Shown: positions 55,992-64,000, counted from the stretch's first letter. The stretch is 64,000 nucleotides of DNA from Ancylobacter aquaticus (GCF_004339465.1 NZ_SMFY01000001.1:1550001-1614000), one strand, 5' to 3'. Numbers and translations are program-made. The notes: generated by a model not told the origin, from the letters alone.

Positions 55992-55995
55992 TTCC

Positions 55996-57021
55996 ATGAC
56001 CGCGCACCCCCTTCCCATCCTCGCCCTCACCCCCGGCGACTGCACCGGCATCGGCCCGGAACAGACCGCGCGCCTTCTCAGCCAGGGTGGCCTAGAGGAT
56101 GTGGCGCGGCTCGTGGTCGTCGGCGACGCCCGCGTTCTGGAAATGGGCGCCCGCCATGCCGGGGTGGACCTCGCTTTCGCCCGCTACGCCTCGCCGGGCG
56201 CGGTGGACTGGGAAGCACCCGGCATCCCGCTGGTCGATCTCGGCAATACCGACCCGGCGGCGTTCCCGCTCGGCGTCGCCAATCCCGATTCCGGCCGGCT
56301 GACTGGCGACACGCTCTCCCGCGCCATCGACTTTGCCAAGGCGGGCGAGGTAGACGGCGTGTGCTTCGCCCCGCTCAACAAGCAGGCCATGTTCAAGGGC
56401 GGCTGGCGCTTTCCCGACGAGCACAAGATGTTCGCCCATCTGCTCGACCATAAAGGCCCGTTCAGCGAGATGAACGTGCTGGAGGGCCAGTGGATGACGC
56501 GCGTCACCTCGCATGTCTCGCTGCGCACGGCGCTGGACCAGGTGACGTTCGACGCCGTGTGCGGCGCGCTGCGCCTTGCCGACACGACCATGCGCAAGGC
56601 CGGCATCGACGCCCCCCGCATCGCGGTCGCGGCGCTCAACCCGCATGGTGGCGAAGGCGGGCTGTTCGGCACCGAGGAAATCGACATCATCCGCCCAGCG
56701 GTGGAGGCAATGGCGGCCCAGGGCATCGACTGCGAGGGCCCGTTCCCGTCCGACACCGTCTATCTCAAGGCGTTTGCCGGCGCCTATGACAGCGTGCTGG
56801 CGATGTATCACGACCAGGGGCAGATCGCGACCAAGCTCAAGGGCTTCAACAAGGGCGTGACTATCACCGCCGGGCTGGAAGTGGTGTTCACCACCCCGGC
56901 GCACGGCACCGCCTTCGATATCGTCGGCAAGGGCGTGGCCGATATCGGCGCACTCCGGTCCGCGATCCACCTCGCGGCCCGCGTGGCGTCCCGCAAGATC
57001 GAGGCCCGCGCCGCCGCGTGA
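55996..57021 (+). CDS. PdxA-type 4-phospho-hydroxyacid dehydrogenase
   Basis: A 341-residue PdxA-family enzyme. Metal-binding positions are conserved: His of HVSLRTAL near 170, NPHGGEGGLFGTEEI near 214 and MYHDQGQIATKLKGF near 265, followed by TPAHGTAFDIVGKG. PdxA itself makes vitamin B6, but PdxA2-type paralogues oxidise 4-phospho-D-threonate or -erythronate in sugar-acid catabolism. Operon position behind a GntR regulator favours the catabolic role. No matching kinase (DUF1537) is visible, so how the phosphorylated substrate would arise is open. Confidence 0.88.
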   Translation: MTAHPLPILALTPGDCTGIGPEQTARLLSQGGLEDVARLVVVGDARVLEMGARHAGVDLAFARYASPGAVDWEAPGIPLVDLGNTDPAAFPLGVANPDSGRLTGDTLSRAIDFAKAGEVDGVCFAPLNKQAMFKGGWRFPDEHKMFAHLLDHKGPFSEMNVLEGQWMTRVTSHVSLRTALDQVTFDAVCGALRLADTTMRKAGIDAPRIAVAALNPHGGEGGLFGTEEIDIIRPAVEAMAAQGIDCEGPFPSDTVYLKAFAGAYDSVLAMYHDQGQIATKLKGFNKGVTITAGLEVVFTTPAHGTAFDIVGKGVADIGALRSAIHLAARVASRKIEARAAA

Positions 57022-57065
57022 GGCGGCGTTACTCCCTCTCTCCGCCGGAGAGGGGGAGGCCCGCT

Positions 57066-57767
57066 TCAATCGTTGCGGGCGTGCCCGTCGACGGCGGCGA
57101 TCAGCCGGCGCTTGGCCAGCGCCACATGGCGCCAATGCGTCACCTGCGCCCGCTCGCCATCGCCGGAGGCCAGCGCTTCCAGCATCGCCCGGTGCTCGCG
57201 GTTCGACACCGCAAGACCGCCGCCCTGCACCAGCGCGCGGGCACGGAACAGATGCAGCTTGTTGACGAAGCGGTGGTACTCGGCAAGCAAAGTACGGTTG
57301 CCGCACGAGCTGACGATGAGATTGTGGAAGCCGAGATTGAGCGGGTAATAATCATCGAAGCTGCCGCGCTCGGCCACCGCGTCCATCTCGTCGACCATGC
57401 GGGTCAGCTCCGCGAGCAGGCCGTCGGTCATGCGTTCCGCCAGCAGCCGGCCGGCCTGGCCGAACAGTGCCGCGCGCACGTCGTAGATTTCGACCGCGTC
57501 CTCGACCGACAGCCGCCGGACGAAGACGCCGCGATTGCGCACCACCTCGACCAGCCCTTTCGCCTCAAGGCTACGGGTAGCCTCGCGGATCGGGCCGCGG
57601 CTGGTGCCGAAACGGTTCGAGAGATGGATCTCGTTGATCCGAACCCCCGGCTCCAGCTCGCCAGTGAGAATGAGGCGCTCAAGTTCCTTTTCGAGCGCGC
57701 TCGTCAGGGAGACGCTCTTCACAACGGTCAAATCGTTCAAATGCGCGGAATCGCTGACAATGCTCAT
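57066..57767 (-). CDS. GntR-family regulator with FCD domain (2)
   Basis: A 233-residue FadR-subfamily regulator. The DNA-binding half includes VRINEIHLSNRFGTSRGPIREATRSLEAKG. The FCD domain has YDVRAALFGQAGRL, NLGFHNLIVSSCGN and NREHRAMLEALASGD. It resembles GntR 1 in both halves, so the two may share ligands or derive from one duplication. It ends the minus-strand run and converges on the PdxA-type gene. A TGT-AA-ACA element lies just before its start. Confidence 0.9.
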   Translation of the reverse strand: MSIVSDSAHLNDLTVVKSVSLTSALEKELERLILTGELEPGVRINEIHLSNRFGTSRGPIREATRSLEAKGLVEVVRNRGVFVRRLSVEDAVEIYDVRAALFGQAGRLLAERMTDGLLAELTRMVDEMDAVAERGSFDDYYPLNLGFHNLIVSSCGNRTLLAEYHRFVNKLHLFRARALVQGGGLAVSNREHRAMLEALASGDGERAQVTHWRHVALAKRRLIAAVDGHARND

Positions 57768-57774
57768 CCGTTAA

Positions 57775-57785
57775 TTGTAAACAGT
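57775..57785. promoter_or_regulatory. TGT-NN-ACA element before the second GntR gene
   Basis: TTGTAAACAGT has the TGT-AA-ACA core in the 42 bases between the dehydrogenase stop and this regulator's start. Confidence 0.4.
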
Positions 57786-57809
57786 TTCGCGTTGGAAGGC
57801 TTCCAGTTT

Positions 57810-58916
57810 CTACGCCACGCTGCGGGTTGCGCCGGCTTCCGCGACACTTTGACGTTGAAGCAGGGCGATCACCGCCGCCGTCACGTCCTCAGTCCGCGCC
57901 GTTCCGCCGAGATCGGGCGTCAACGCGGTGCCATCCGCCGTCACCTGCTCGATGGCGACCATGAGCCGCGTGGCCGCCTGCGCCTCGCCCAGATGCTCCA
58001 GCATCATCACCGCGCTCCAGAACGCGCCGATCGGGTTGGCGATACCCTTGCCGATCAGGTCGAAGCCGGAGCCGTGGATGGGCTCGAACATGGAGGGGGT
58101 GGAGCGGTCCGGCGCCAAATTCGCCGTGGCGCCGATGCCAAGGCTGCCGCTCAGCGCCGAGGCGAGGTCGGAGAGCACGTCGGCATGCAGGTTGGTGGCC
58201 AGCACCGTGTCGACCGTGCCGGGGCGCAGCACAAGGCGCATGGTCATGGCGTCGACCAGCATCCAGTCGACCTCCAGCTCCGGGAAGTCCTTGATCACCC
58301 CCCGGCACACCTCGTCCCACAGCACCATGCCGTGGCGTTGCGCGTTGGACTTGGTGACGATGGTCAGCTTCTTGCGCGCCCGCGACATGGCGAGTTCGCA
58401 GGCGAAGCGGCACACCCGCTCGATGCCGGCGCGGGTGAACACCGAGACGTCGATGCCGACCTCGATCGGCAGGCCGCGATGCGCCCGGCCGCCAGCGCCG
58501 GCATATTCGCCCTCGCTGTTCTCGCGCACGATCACCCAGTCGATGTCCTTGCCGAGTTCCGGCCGCAGCGGGCCAATGATGTTGGGCAACAGGCGCGAGG
58601 GGCGGACATTGGCGTATTGGTCGAGCCCCTGGCAAATGGCGAGGCGCAGTTCCCACAGGGTGATGTGATCAGGGATCTCCGGATCGCCGACGGCGCCGAA
58701 ATAGATGGCGTCGAAGCCGCGCAACGTGTCGACGCCGTCCTGCGGCATCATGGTGCCGACGCGGCGATAGCGGTCCGAGCCCCAGTCGAAGCTCTCGAAA
58801 TCGAAGCCGAAGCCGCCTTCGGTGGCGGCCAGCGCGTCGAGCACTTCGCGGCCGGCATTGATGACGTCGGAGCCGATGCCGTCCCCGGGAATGAGCGCGA
58901 TTTTATGCCGGCGCAT
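57810..58916 (-). CDS. Tartrate dehydrogenase-like (IDH/IMDH superfamily, copy 2)
   Basis: A 368-residue enzyme with ALIPGDGIGSDVINAGREVL at the N terminus, WVIVRENSEGEYAGAGGR near 130-147, NLHADVLSDLASALSGSLG near 240 and EPIHGSGFDLIGKGIANPIG near 275. The motif set fits tartrate/malate dehydrogenase relatives. It is copy 2 of three similar genes in 6 kb. It starts inside the end of copy 3 (14-base overlap), so they are made together. Confidence 0.88.
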   Translation of the reverse strand: MRRHKIALIPGDGIGSDVINAGREVLDALAATEGGFGFDFESFDWGSDRYRRVGTMMPQDGVDTLRGFDAIYFGAVGDPEIPDHITLWELRLAICQGLDQYANVRPSRLLPNIIGPLRPELGKDIDWVIVRENSEGEYAGAGGRAHRGLPIEVGIDVSVFTRAGIERVCRFACELAMSRARKKLTIVTKSNAQRHGMVLWDEVCRGVIKDFPELEVDWMLVDAMTMRLVLRPGTVDTVLATNLHADVLSDLASALSGSLGIGATANLAPDRSTPSMFEPIHGSGFDLIGKGIANPIGAFWSAVMMLEHLGEAQAATRLMVAIEQVTADGTALTPDLGGTARTEDVTAAVIALLQRQSVAEAGATRSVA

Positions 58917-60000
58917 GAGCGTGGTTCTCCATGAACTTCAGAATGCCGTCGACCATGTCGGTCTGGGTGCCGGTGCCGCGAATGTCGGGCGTGCGGGTCG
59001 CGGGGTCGGCCAGCGCCGCGTCGATGCCGGCCTTCATCAGCGCGGCCGCCTCGCCAGCGGCGGGAATGCCGCGCCGGCGCCCGAGCCATTCGATCAGCAT
59101 CCGGGTGGATTCGATCATCGCATAAGGGTTGGCGATGCCCTTGCCGGCGATGTCGGGTGCCGAGCCATGGGTGGCCTGCGCCATGGCGATGTCGCCCCGT
59201 CCGATGCACAGGCCCGGCGCCATGCCGAGCCCGCCGACCAGCCCGGCCGCCTCGTCGGTGAGGATGTCGCCGAACATGTTGGTGGTCACGACCGTGTCGA
59301 AGCGCTGCGGCTCGCGCACCAGCTTCATGGCGAAGGTGTCGACGATCACCTCCTCGATGGCGACATCGGGGAATTCCTTCCCCGCCTCGTAGCACTCCTC
59401 CACGAACATGCCGCAGCCGAGCTTGAACACGGTGTTCTTGTGCACGACCGTGAGCCGCTTCTTGCGGGCGCGGGCGATCTCGAAGGCGGCGCGGGCGACT
59501 TTGCGGCTGCCCTCGCGGGTGATGACGCGCACCGAGATGGTGGTGTCGTGGGTGGGGCGGAACTCGCCACAGCCGGCCACCACGTTGCGGTCCGGCTGGA
59601 AGCCCTCATTGTTCTCGCGCACGATGACGAGGTCGATATCGTCATAAAGGCAGCCGAGCCCGGGATAGGAACGGGTGGGGCGCACATTGGCGAACAGGTC
59701 GAAGCTCTTGCGCAGGATCGGGTGCGGGTTGATCGCCTCCGGCACCTTCGGATAGGCCTGATGGCCGATCGGCCCGAGAATGAAGCCGTCCAGCGTGCCG
59801 AGCGTCTCCAGCGTGCCCGGCGGCATGGTGTGGCCGAGCTCGTCTAGCGCCTTGCGGCCGAGCGGCATCGGGCGCCAGTCGATGGCGAGGCCGCAGGCCT
59901 GCGCCGCTGCGCTCGCTATGCGGTGCGCGGCGGGCACGATCTCGTGGCCGATATCGTCGCCATTGAGGACGCCGATGCGGAGCGGCGGGTGCGAGGCCAT
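58903..60000 (-). CDS. Isocitrate/isopropylmalate dehydrogenase family protein (copy 3)
   Basis: A 365-residue member of the same superfamily but from a different branch. It begins GVLNGDDIGHEIVPAAHRIA, with NGDDIG replacing the usual PGDGIG, then VIVRENNEGFQPDRNVVAG near 140, VVHKNTVFKLGCGMF near 190 and NMFGDILTDEAAGLVGGLG near 240. The HKNTVFK segment resembles isopropylmalate/homoisocitrate dehydrogenases. The substrate is unknown. I start at ATG 60000 (MASHPPLRIG), six bases after the PrpD copy 2 stop. Confidence 0.85.
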   Translation of the reverse strand: MASHPPLRIGVLNGDDIGHEIVPAAHRIASAAAQACGLAIDWRPMPLGRKALDELGHTMPPGTLETLGTLDGFILGPIGHQAYPKVPEAINPHPILRKSFDLFANVRPTRSYPGLGCLYDDIDLVIVRENNEGFQPDRNVVAGCGEFRPTHDTTISVRVITREGSRKVARAAFEIARARKKRLTVVHKNTVFKLGCGMFVEECYEAGKEFPDVAIEEVIVDTFAMKLVREPQRFDTVVTTNMFGDILTDEAAGLVGGLGMAPGLCIGRGDIAMAQATHGSAPDIAGKGIANPYAMIESTRMLIEWLGRRRGIPAAGEAAALMKAGIDAALADPATRTPDIRGTGTQTDMVDGILKFMENHAHAPA

Positions 60001-60005
60001 GGCGC

Positions 60006-61373
60006 TCACTCCGCCGCGTCGCGCAGGCCGGCCGGCACCGAGGCGCGGGCGACTTCGCCGACATCGCCGAGTTCCGGCAGGCGCCAGCACAGGGCCATGA
60101 GAGCCTGCGTGACCTCGTCGCCGACGACCAGCGACGCCTGGTGGGCGAATTTGCGCTCCAGGTGGGCGTTGCTCAGCGGTTTCTCGTGGCTGCCGATGGC
60201 GCGCTCGATCACCTTCTCGATCACCCGCCCGTCAGTGAACTCCACCTCGATGACGACGGACGCCTCGTGCACGGACGTGTCGGAGGTGGCCGAGACCTTG
60301 TCGCGCAGCGCGATGATGTCAGGCGCGTTGGCGGCCTCGTCGGTGAAGGCGGTGGGCGAACCATCGCCGCGCAGCAGGGCGCAGGCGGCGGCGTGGAAGA
60401 CGCTGAACTTGGTCTCCAGCCCGGTCTTCGGCGTGCGCTTGCCGGTCAGTTCCAGCACCAGCGGGTGGGTGCGCAGGCGCACCGCCGCGATCTTCCGCAC
60501 CGCGTCGCCGAGTTCCTCGCGCAGCTGCTGGCAGCCATCAATGGTGGGGTGGATGACGATGCCGCAGGCAAACGGCTTGTAGGAGTTGAGCCCGGCCTCC
60601 CAGTTCTGCCCGAGCCCACCGAGGATCTCGTTATAATCCTGCTTGGTGGAGAGCACGTTGGCGAAGCCGCGCGGCGCCTCGATCGCCCGCAGCGAGCTGT
60701 CGAAGCCGGCTTTGGCGAGGAAGGCGGCCAGCGCACCATTGCGGGCGGCGGCGCCGGGATGCAGGCTCTTGCACATGGTGCCGAACATTTCGCGCAGCCC
60801 AGAGGCCTGCGTGGCGGCAATGCCGAGTGCCCAGACCATCTCGGTCTCATTGAGCTTGAGCATGTGGCCGACGGCGGCGGCGGCGCCGAACACGCCTGTC
60901 GTGCCGGTGATGTGCCAGCCGCGGTCATAGTGCTCGGGATACACGCTGTTGCCGATCCGGCATTCGACCTCGACGCCGACGATCAGCGCGTTGAGGAAGT
61001 CGGCGCCGGTCATCGGCTGATATTCGGCCGCCGCCAGCAAAGCGGAAGCGACCGGGCCGGCGGGGTGGATGATGGTTTTCAGGTGGGTGTCGTCATAGTC
61101 CAGCACATGGGAGGAGATGCCGTTGATCAGTGCCGCGTTCGGCACGTCCAGCCGCTCGCCGCGCCCGAGCACGCTCGCCTGCGGCTTGCCGGCGAAGGGG
61201 CCGATGCCGGCCAGCGCCCGGTCGACGGTCTCGTGGCTGGCGCCGCCGACGGCGCAGCCCATCCAGTTGAAGAAGGTGCGCACGCCTTCGGCCTGCACGG
61301 GGGCGGGAATGTCGTCGAGCCTGCAGCCGACGATCCAGGTGGCGAGTTGGCGGGTGACGTCTTTCGTGGACAT
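60006..61373 (-). CDS. MmgE/PrpD-family protein (copy 2)
   Basis: A 455-residue MmgE/PrpD relative: FFNWMGCAVGGASHETVDRAL near the N terminus, HVLDYDDTHLKTIIHPAGPV near 95, GWHITGTTGVFGAAAAVGHM near 150 and GTMCKSLHPGAAARNG near 195. It is only distantly similar to copy 1. Preceded by the SDR gene and followed by dehydrogenase copy 3, all tightly spaced. A dehydratase or decarboxylase role on the same substrate set as copy 1 is likely. Confidence 0.88.
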   Translation of the reverse strand: MSTKDVTRQLATWIVGCRLDDIPAPVQAEGVRTFFNWMGCAVGGASHETVDRALAGIGPFAGKPQASVLGRGERLDVPNAALINGISSHVLDYDDTHLKTIIHPAGPVASALLAAAEYQPMTGADFLNALIVGVEVECRIGNSVYPEHYDRGWHITGTTGVFGAAAAVGHMLKLNETEMVWALGIAATQASGLREMFGTMCKSLHPGAAARNGALAAFLAKAGFDSSLRAIEAPRGFANVLSTKQDYNEILGGLGQNWEAGLNSYKPFACGIVIHPTIDGCQQLREELGDAVRKIAAVRLRTHPLVLELTGKRTPKTGLETKFSVFHAAACALLRGDGSPTAFTDEAANAPDIIALRDKVSATSDTSVHEASVVIEVEFTDGRVIEKVIERAIGSHEKPLSNAHLERKFAHQASLVVGDEVTQALMALCWRLPELGDVGEVARASVPAGLRDAAE

Positions 61374-61384
61374 TCTGTTCTCCT

Positions 61385-62179
61385 TTAAACGAGGCCGCGC
61401 GCGATGCCGCCGTCGACATTGATGGATTGGCCGGTGACGTAGCTGGCGAGCGGGCTGGCGAGCCAGGCAACCATGACCGCGATCTCGTCCGGTTCGGCGA
61501 AGCGCCCGAGCGGGATCTCGTGCGAGAATTCCGCGTAGATCTCCTCCACCGGCACGCCGCGCTCCGCCGCCATCTTGGTGGCGCGGTTGATCCAGAGAGC
61601 GGTCTTGGTCCGGCCGGGGCCGACCGCGTTGATGCGGATGCCCTTCTCGCCGAGTTCCAGCGCCAGCGTCTTCACCAGGCCGAGCAGGCCGGCCTTGTGG
61701 ACATTGGTCATGATCTGGTGGGCGTAGGGCATCTTGGCCGCCGCCGCGCCGAGCGTGACGATGGCGGGCGCCTCGCCCTGCTCCAGAAGCGGCAGGCCGG
61801 CGCGGATGGTGCGCACCGTGGAGAGCACGTTGAATTCGTAGCTGCCGAGCCAGTCGTCATCGCCCAGCGTGTCGAAATCCGCCCGCACGCTGCCGCCCAC
61901 CGCGCTCACGAGGATGTCGAGCCCGCCCCACAGCGCGTGCGCCTGCGCCATGAGTGCGACGGCCGAGGCGGCGTCCTTCACCACATCGGCAACGAAAGTC
62001 TCCGGCGCGCGCCCGGTCGCCGCGATGAGGCGGGCGCTCGCGGCGTCGAGATTGTCCCGGCTGCGCGAAGCAATGAGCACCCGCGCGCCCTCGCGCAGCA
62101 GAATGGCGGCGGTGGCCTCGCCAATGCCGTAGCTGCCGCCGACGATGACGGCGCGGCGGCCGTCAAACCCCAGATTCAT
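61385..62179 (-). CDS. SDR-fold protein with altered active site
   Basis: A 264-residue short-chain dehydrogenase/reductase fold. The cofactor loop GGSYGIG (14-20) and a C-terminal YVTGQSINVDGG are normal, and Asn117 is present. The catalytic Tyr is missing: four residues before Lys162 (HKAGLLGL) stands Thr158, and the Ser position is Ala145 (VTLGAAAAK). The protein is therefore unlikely to be a standard oxidoreductase. It overlaps the AbrB-type gene by 17 bases and precedes PrpD copy 2 by 11 bases. Confidence 0.85.
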   Translation of the reverse strand: MNLGFDGRRAVIVGGSYGIGEATAAILLREGARVLIASRSRDNLDAASARLIAATGRAPETFVADVVKDAASAVALMAQAHALWGGLDILVSAVGGSVRADFDTLGDDDWLGSYEFNVLSTVRTIRAGLPLLEQGEAPAIVTLGAAAAKMPYAHQIMTNVHKAGLLGLVKTLALELGEKGIRINAVGPGRTKTALWINRATKMAAERGVPVEEIYAEFSHEIPLGRFAEPDEIAVMVAWLASPLASYVTGQSINVDGGIARGLV

Positions 62180-63320
62180 AATGGCTCCTCAGCACGAAAC
62201 GGTAGACGCGGAAGACGATCAGGATGGTCGACGAGATCACCGCGATGCGGACGATGTGAAAGGCCGTGACGAGCTCGGCATCGGCGTGCATCGCCTTGGC
62301 GGTCAGCACCATTTCGGTGATCGCCGCCGGGGCGAGGGCGAGGAAGCTGGTGGTCAGCGGCAGGCCGGTGGCGAGCGAGAGCACCTCTGCGCCGACGGCG
62401 GCGGCGAGGATCAGCAGCACCCCGATCAGCAGCCCGGAAGCGGCAACGCGCGGCAGCCGCACGAACAGGTCGCGCTTGAACCGCATGCTCAGCCAGACGC
62501 CGATCATGATCTGCGCGGCGATGATGAGGATGCCGGGCACCGCGACATTCATCAGCCCCGAGGCGCCCAGCGCCGCGCTCGGCAGCAGCGAGCCGAGCAG
62601 CCACGGGTTGGGGATCACCGTCGGGCGCAGCGCCTGCGCGCCGAGATAGGCGATGACGAGGCCGAGGGCGAGCAGTAGCAGATCGTGCGAGGTGGCCGGA
62701 TCGACCGTGTTGACGGTGCCGGCTTCGCCGAAGGCGAACACCATGAACGGCACGATGCTGACAACCGTCGTCACCCGCAGCGCGTGGACGATCGACACCG
62801 CATTGGTGTCGCCCCCGCGCGCCGCCGCCACGACGGCCATGTCGGCCATGCCGCCGGCGGCGGTGGCGAAGAAGGCGGTGGTCGGGTCGATGCGCGCCAG
62901 CGGCCGCATGATGAGCGCGCCGATGAAGGTGGCGAGAATGATGTAGAGCGTCGCCAGCAGCATCGCCGGCAGCAGTTCCAGCGAGACCAGCAGTAGATGC
63001 GGGGTGAACCGCATGCCGATGGCGAGGCCGACGATGACCTGTCCGATCTCGCGCAGATGCCACCCGGCCTGCAGCGGCACGCCCGAGACGTTCAGCAGGC
63101 CGCAGACGAAGAGCGGTCCGAGCATCCAGGGCAGGGGGATGTGGATCAGCGAGGCGGCATAGCCGGCAGCGGCGGCGAGCGTATAGGTGCCGAGCAGGCG
63201 CAGCCCGGCCCAGTGCCAGGAGGGTTTCGGCGAGGGGCTGGGCGAGGAGCCCCGCGAGGAAGCCCGCAATGCCTCTCCTTCGCCCGCCGGATCGGGCGGT
63301 TCGGAACGCGCCGCCATCAC
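62163..63320 (-). CDS. AbrB-family membrane protein
   Basis: A 385-residue multi-spanning membrane protein of the AbrB (ammonia monooxygenase-like, DUF4-type) family. The first 35 residues are polar and Pro/Ser-rich; then about ten hydrophobic segments in two halves follow, including IPLPWMLGPLFVCGLLN and the matching VIPNPWLLGSLLPSAALG, and AAGGMADMAVVAAARGGD. Genes of this family often sit in tricarboxylate-transport or organic-acid clusters; a permease or export role is assumed. It is first in the minus-strand run. Confidence 0.88.
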   Translation of the reverse strand: MMAARSEPPDPAGEGEALRASSRGSSPSPSPKPSWHWAGLRLLGTYTLAAAAGYAASLIHIPLPWMLGPLFVCGLLNVSGVPLQAGWHLREIGQVIVGLAIGMRFTPHLLLVSLELLPAMLLATLYIILATFIGALIMRPLARIDPTTAFFATAAGGMADMAVVAAARGGDTNAVSIVHALRVTTVVSIVPFMVFAFGEAGTVNTVDPATSHDLLLLALGLVIAYLGAQALRPTVIPNPWLLGSLLPSAALGASGLMNVAVPGILIIAAQIMIGVWLSMRFKRDLFVRLPRVAASGLLIGVLLILAAAVGAEVLSLATGLPLTTSFLALAPAAITEMVLTAKAMHADAELVTAFHIVRIAVISSTILIVFRVYRFVLRSHYESGV

Positions 63321-63554
63321 CCGTTCGCTCGCCCGGCACGCGCCTGCGTTTTCGTCACGGCGATTCGGGTACGCACGACGATTTGGGAAATGCGGGAGGC
63401 CGGCATCCGGCGGTGGCGCGGGCGTTCGGACATGACGGCCTCCCCAATGTGCCGCGACGGTTTACAGGGCCGCGACGGCTTGTTGGCGCCTGTCTCGCAG
63501 CGGGCAGGTCTCCGCCGGCAGGGCATGGGGCGATAGAGACATCTGTAATGATAA

Positions 63555-63564
63555 CTGTCAACAG
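63555..63564. promoter_or_regulatory. TGT-NN-ACA palindrome in the AbrB/TctC control region
   Basis: CTGTCAACAG is a palindrome around CA, identical to the 55028 site except the last base. Confidence 0.55.
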
Positions 63565-63732
63565 ATTGATGGATGCCGCCCCGCCCCGCTGCAGCGGTCG
63601 ACAGGGCACTGAAAAGGCCCTGCACGGCGTCTTTCAACGACTCTGCGATGTGTGACGCCGTAACGATACCACCCGGTTACAGCCGATCGTGGTTGGCCGG
63701 AGTCGGTCGCCCATAGAACGTATCCGCAAATG

Positions 63733-63742
63733 TGTTGACAGT
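63733..63742. promoter_or_regulatory. TGT-NN-ACA element upstream of the TctC-like gene
   Basis: TGTTGACAGT, with TTGACA that could be a -35 element, lies 100 bases before the TctC-like start. Confidence 0.5.
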
Positions 63743-63841
63743 TGACGGGCAGCGGGACAGTCTTGCCATGCCTAATCCACACGGGCCGGCCGCTTCATGG
63801 CCGCCGGCCGAAGGATCCAGATGGAACGGCGGGAGGAAAAC

Positions 63842-64000
63842 ATGACAGATTTCACACGCAGAGATGCCTTCAAGATTTCAGCGGGCGGCCTCGCAGCGGT
63901 CTCCGGCATGGTTGCCATGCCGTCCATCCTGCGCGCCGCGACCTATCCCAGCCGCCCGATCAACGTGATCGTGCCCTTCGCCACCGGCGGCTACAATGAT
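63842..64000 (+). CDS. Tripartite tricarboxylate transporter binding protein (TctC/Bug type), N-terminal fragment
   Basis: Only 53 codons are in the window. The N terminus RRDAFKISAGGLAAVSGMVA is a twin-arginine export signal followed by SILRAATYPSRPINVIVPFATGG, the standard start of Bug-type solute-binding proteins. A strong GGGAGGAAAAC site precedes ATG 63842. It should bind a carboxylate for a TctA/TctB permease, expected further downstream. It is divergent from the AbrB-type gene, so the operon and this gene face each other across the control region. Confidence 0.9.
   Translation, partial: MTDFTRRDAFKISAGGLAAVSGMVAMPSILRAATYPSRPINVIVPFATGGYND

Larger units (their letters stand above)
63321..63841. 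other. Divergent control region upstream of AbrB-like and TctC-like genes
   Basis: About 520 bases with no convincing gene. Two TGT-NN-ACA palindromes (63555 and 63733) are visible, and a good GGGAGGAAA ribosome-binding site precedes the plus-strand gene at 63842. It must carry promoters for both directions. I see no riboswitch or insertion sequence. Confidence 0.5.

Noticed and set aside
55807..55995. N-terminal extension of the PdxA-type protein
   Set aside because: The 63 extra residues overlap the GntR gene in another frame; the conserved N terminus (MTAHPLPILALTPGDCTGIG) begins at 55996.
62176..63339. A second minus-strand frame over the AbrB-like gene
   Set aside because: Arg/Ala-rich translation without membrane segments, while the other frame has a clear membrane protein.

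Overview
The window looks like chromosomal DNA of a GC-rich alphaproteobacterium that uses C1 compounds. The evidence is a nearly complete set of tetrahydromethanopterin (H4MPT)/methylofuran genes, a ScfR-type regulator beside isocitrate lyase, GC-rich third codon positions, and REP-like palindromes between genes. A methylotrophic member of the Hyphomicrobiales (Xanthobacteraceae-like) is my best guess; no rRNA or tRNA is present to settle it.

1-17 kb, C1 transfer. A minus-strand run encodes beta-RFAP synthase (mptG), methylene-H4MPT dehydrogenase (mtdB), an OrfY-type ATP-grasp protein, methenyl-H4MPT cyclohydrolase (mch), a RimK-like ligase and a CitG-like protein. It meets the 3' end of a HisA-like gene. 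Divergently, a carbinolamine-dehydratase-like gene precedes fhcB-fhcA-fhcD-fhcC, the formyltransferase/hydrolase complex. After mgtE, a minus-strand run of five tightly packed genes (amino-acid-kinase/MfnE-like, archaeoflavoprotein-like, DHPS-like, DUF447, MfnB-like) probably makes or reduces the cofactors. Together the two blocks oxidise the formyl/methylene C1 unit on H4MPT and supply cofactors; fae is not in the window.

17-31 kb, housekeeping and transport: a SpoU methyltransferase, an ABC-F ATPase, a Phd/VapC-type toxin-antitoxin pair with a palindromic operator, a D-2-hydroxyacid dehydrogenase, exbB-exbD-tonB with a possible Irr/ICE-type site, and a five-gene dipeptide-type ABC transporter.

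31-43 kb, mixed: glutaryl-CoA dehydrogenase, an Rrf2 regulator, a 53-residue membrane peptide, a PIF1/RecD-like helicase, two tandem EamA permeases, an aldehyde dehydrogenase, about 1.1 kb of decayed sequence containing a frameshifted DUF393 gene, an FtsK-type translocase without a membrane domain, a GNAT enzyme and a nitroreductase.

43-52 kb, glyoxylate shunt: malate synthase G, isocitrate lyase, a small conserved-looking ORF and the divergent ScfR/RamB-like regulator, followed by a CLC channel and a YghU-type glutathione transferase.

52-64 kb, a catabolic island: two MmgE/PrpD proteins, three tartrate/isopropylmalate-type dehydrogenases, a PdxA-type dehydrogenase, an SDR protein lacking its catalytic Ser and Tyr, two GntR/FCD regulators, an AbrB-like membrane protein and the start of a tripartite-tricarboxylate-transporter binding protein. 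TGT-NN-ACA palindromes recur in its control regions. This is the best candidate for an undescribed system, probably degrading a hydroxylated or branched di/tricarboxylate or sugar acid.
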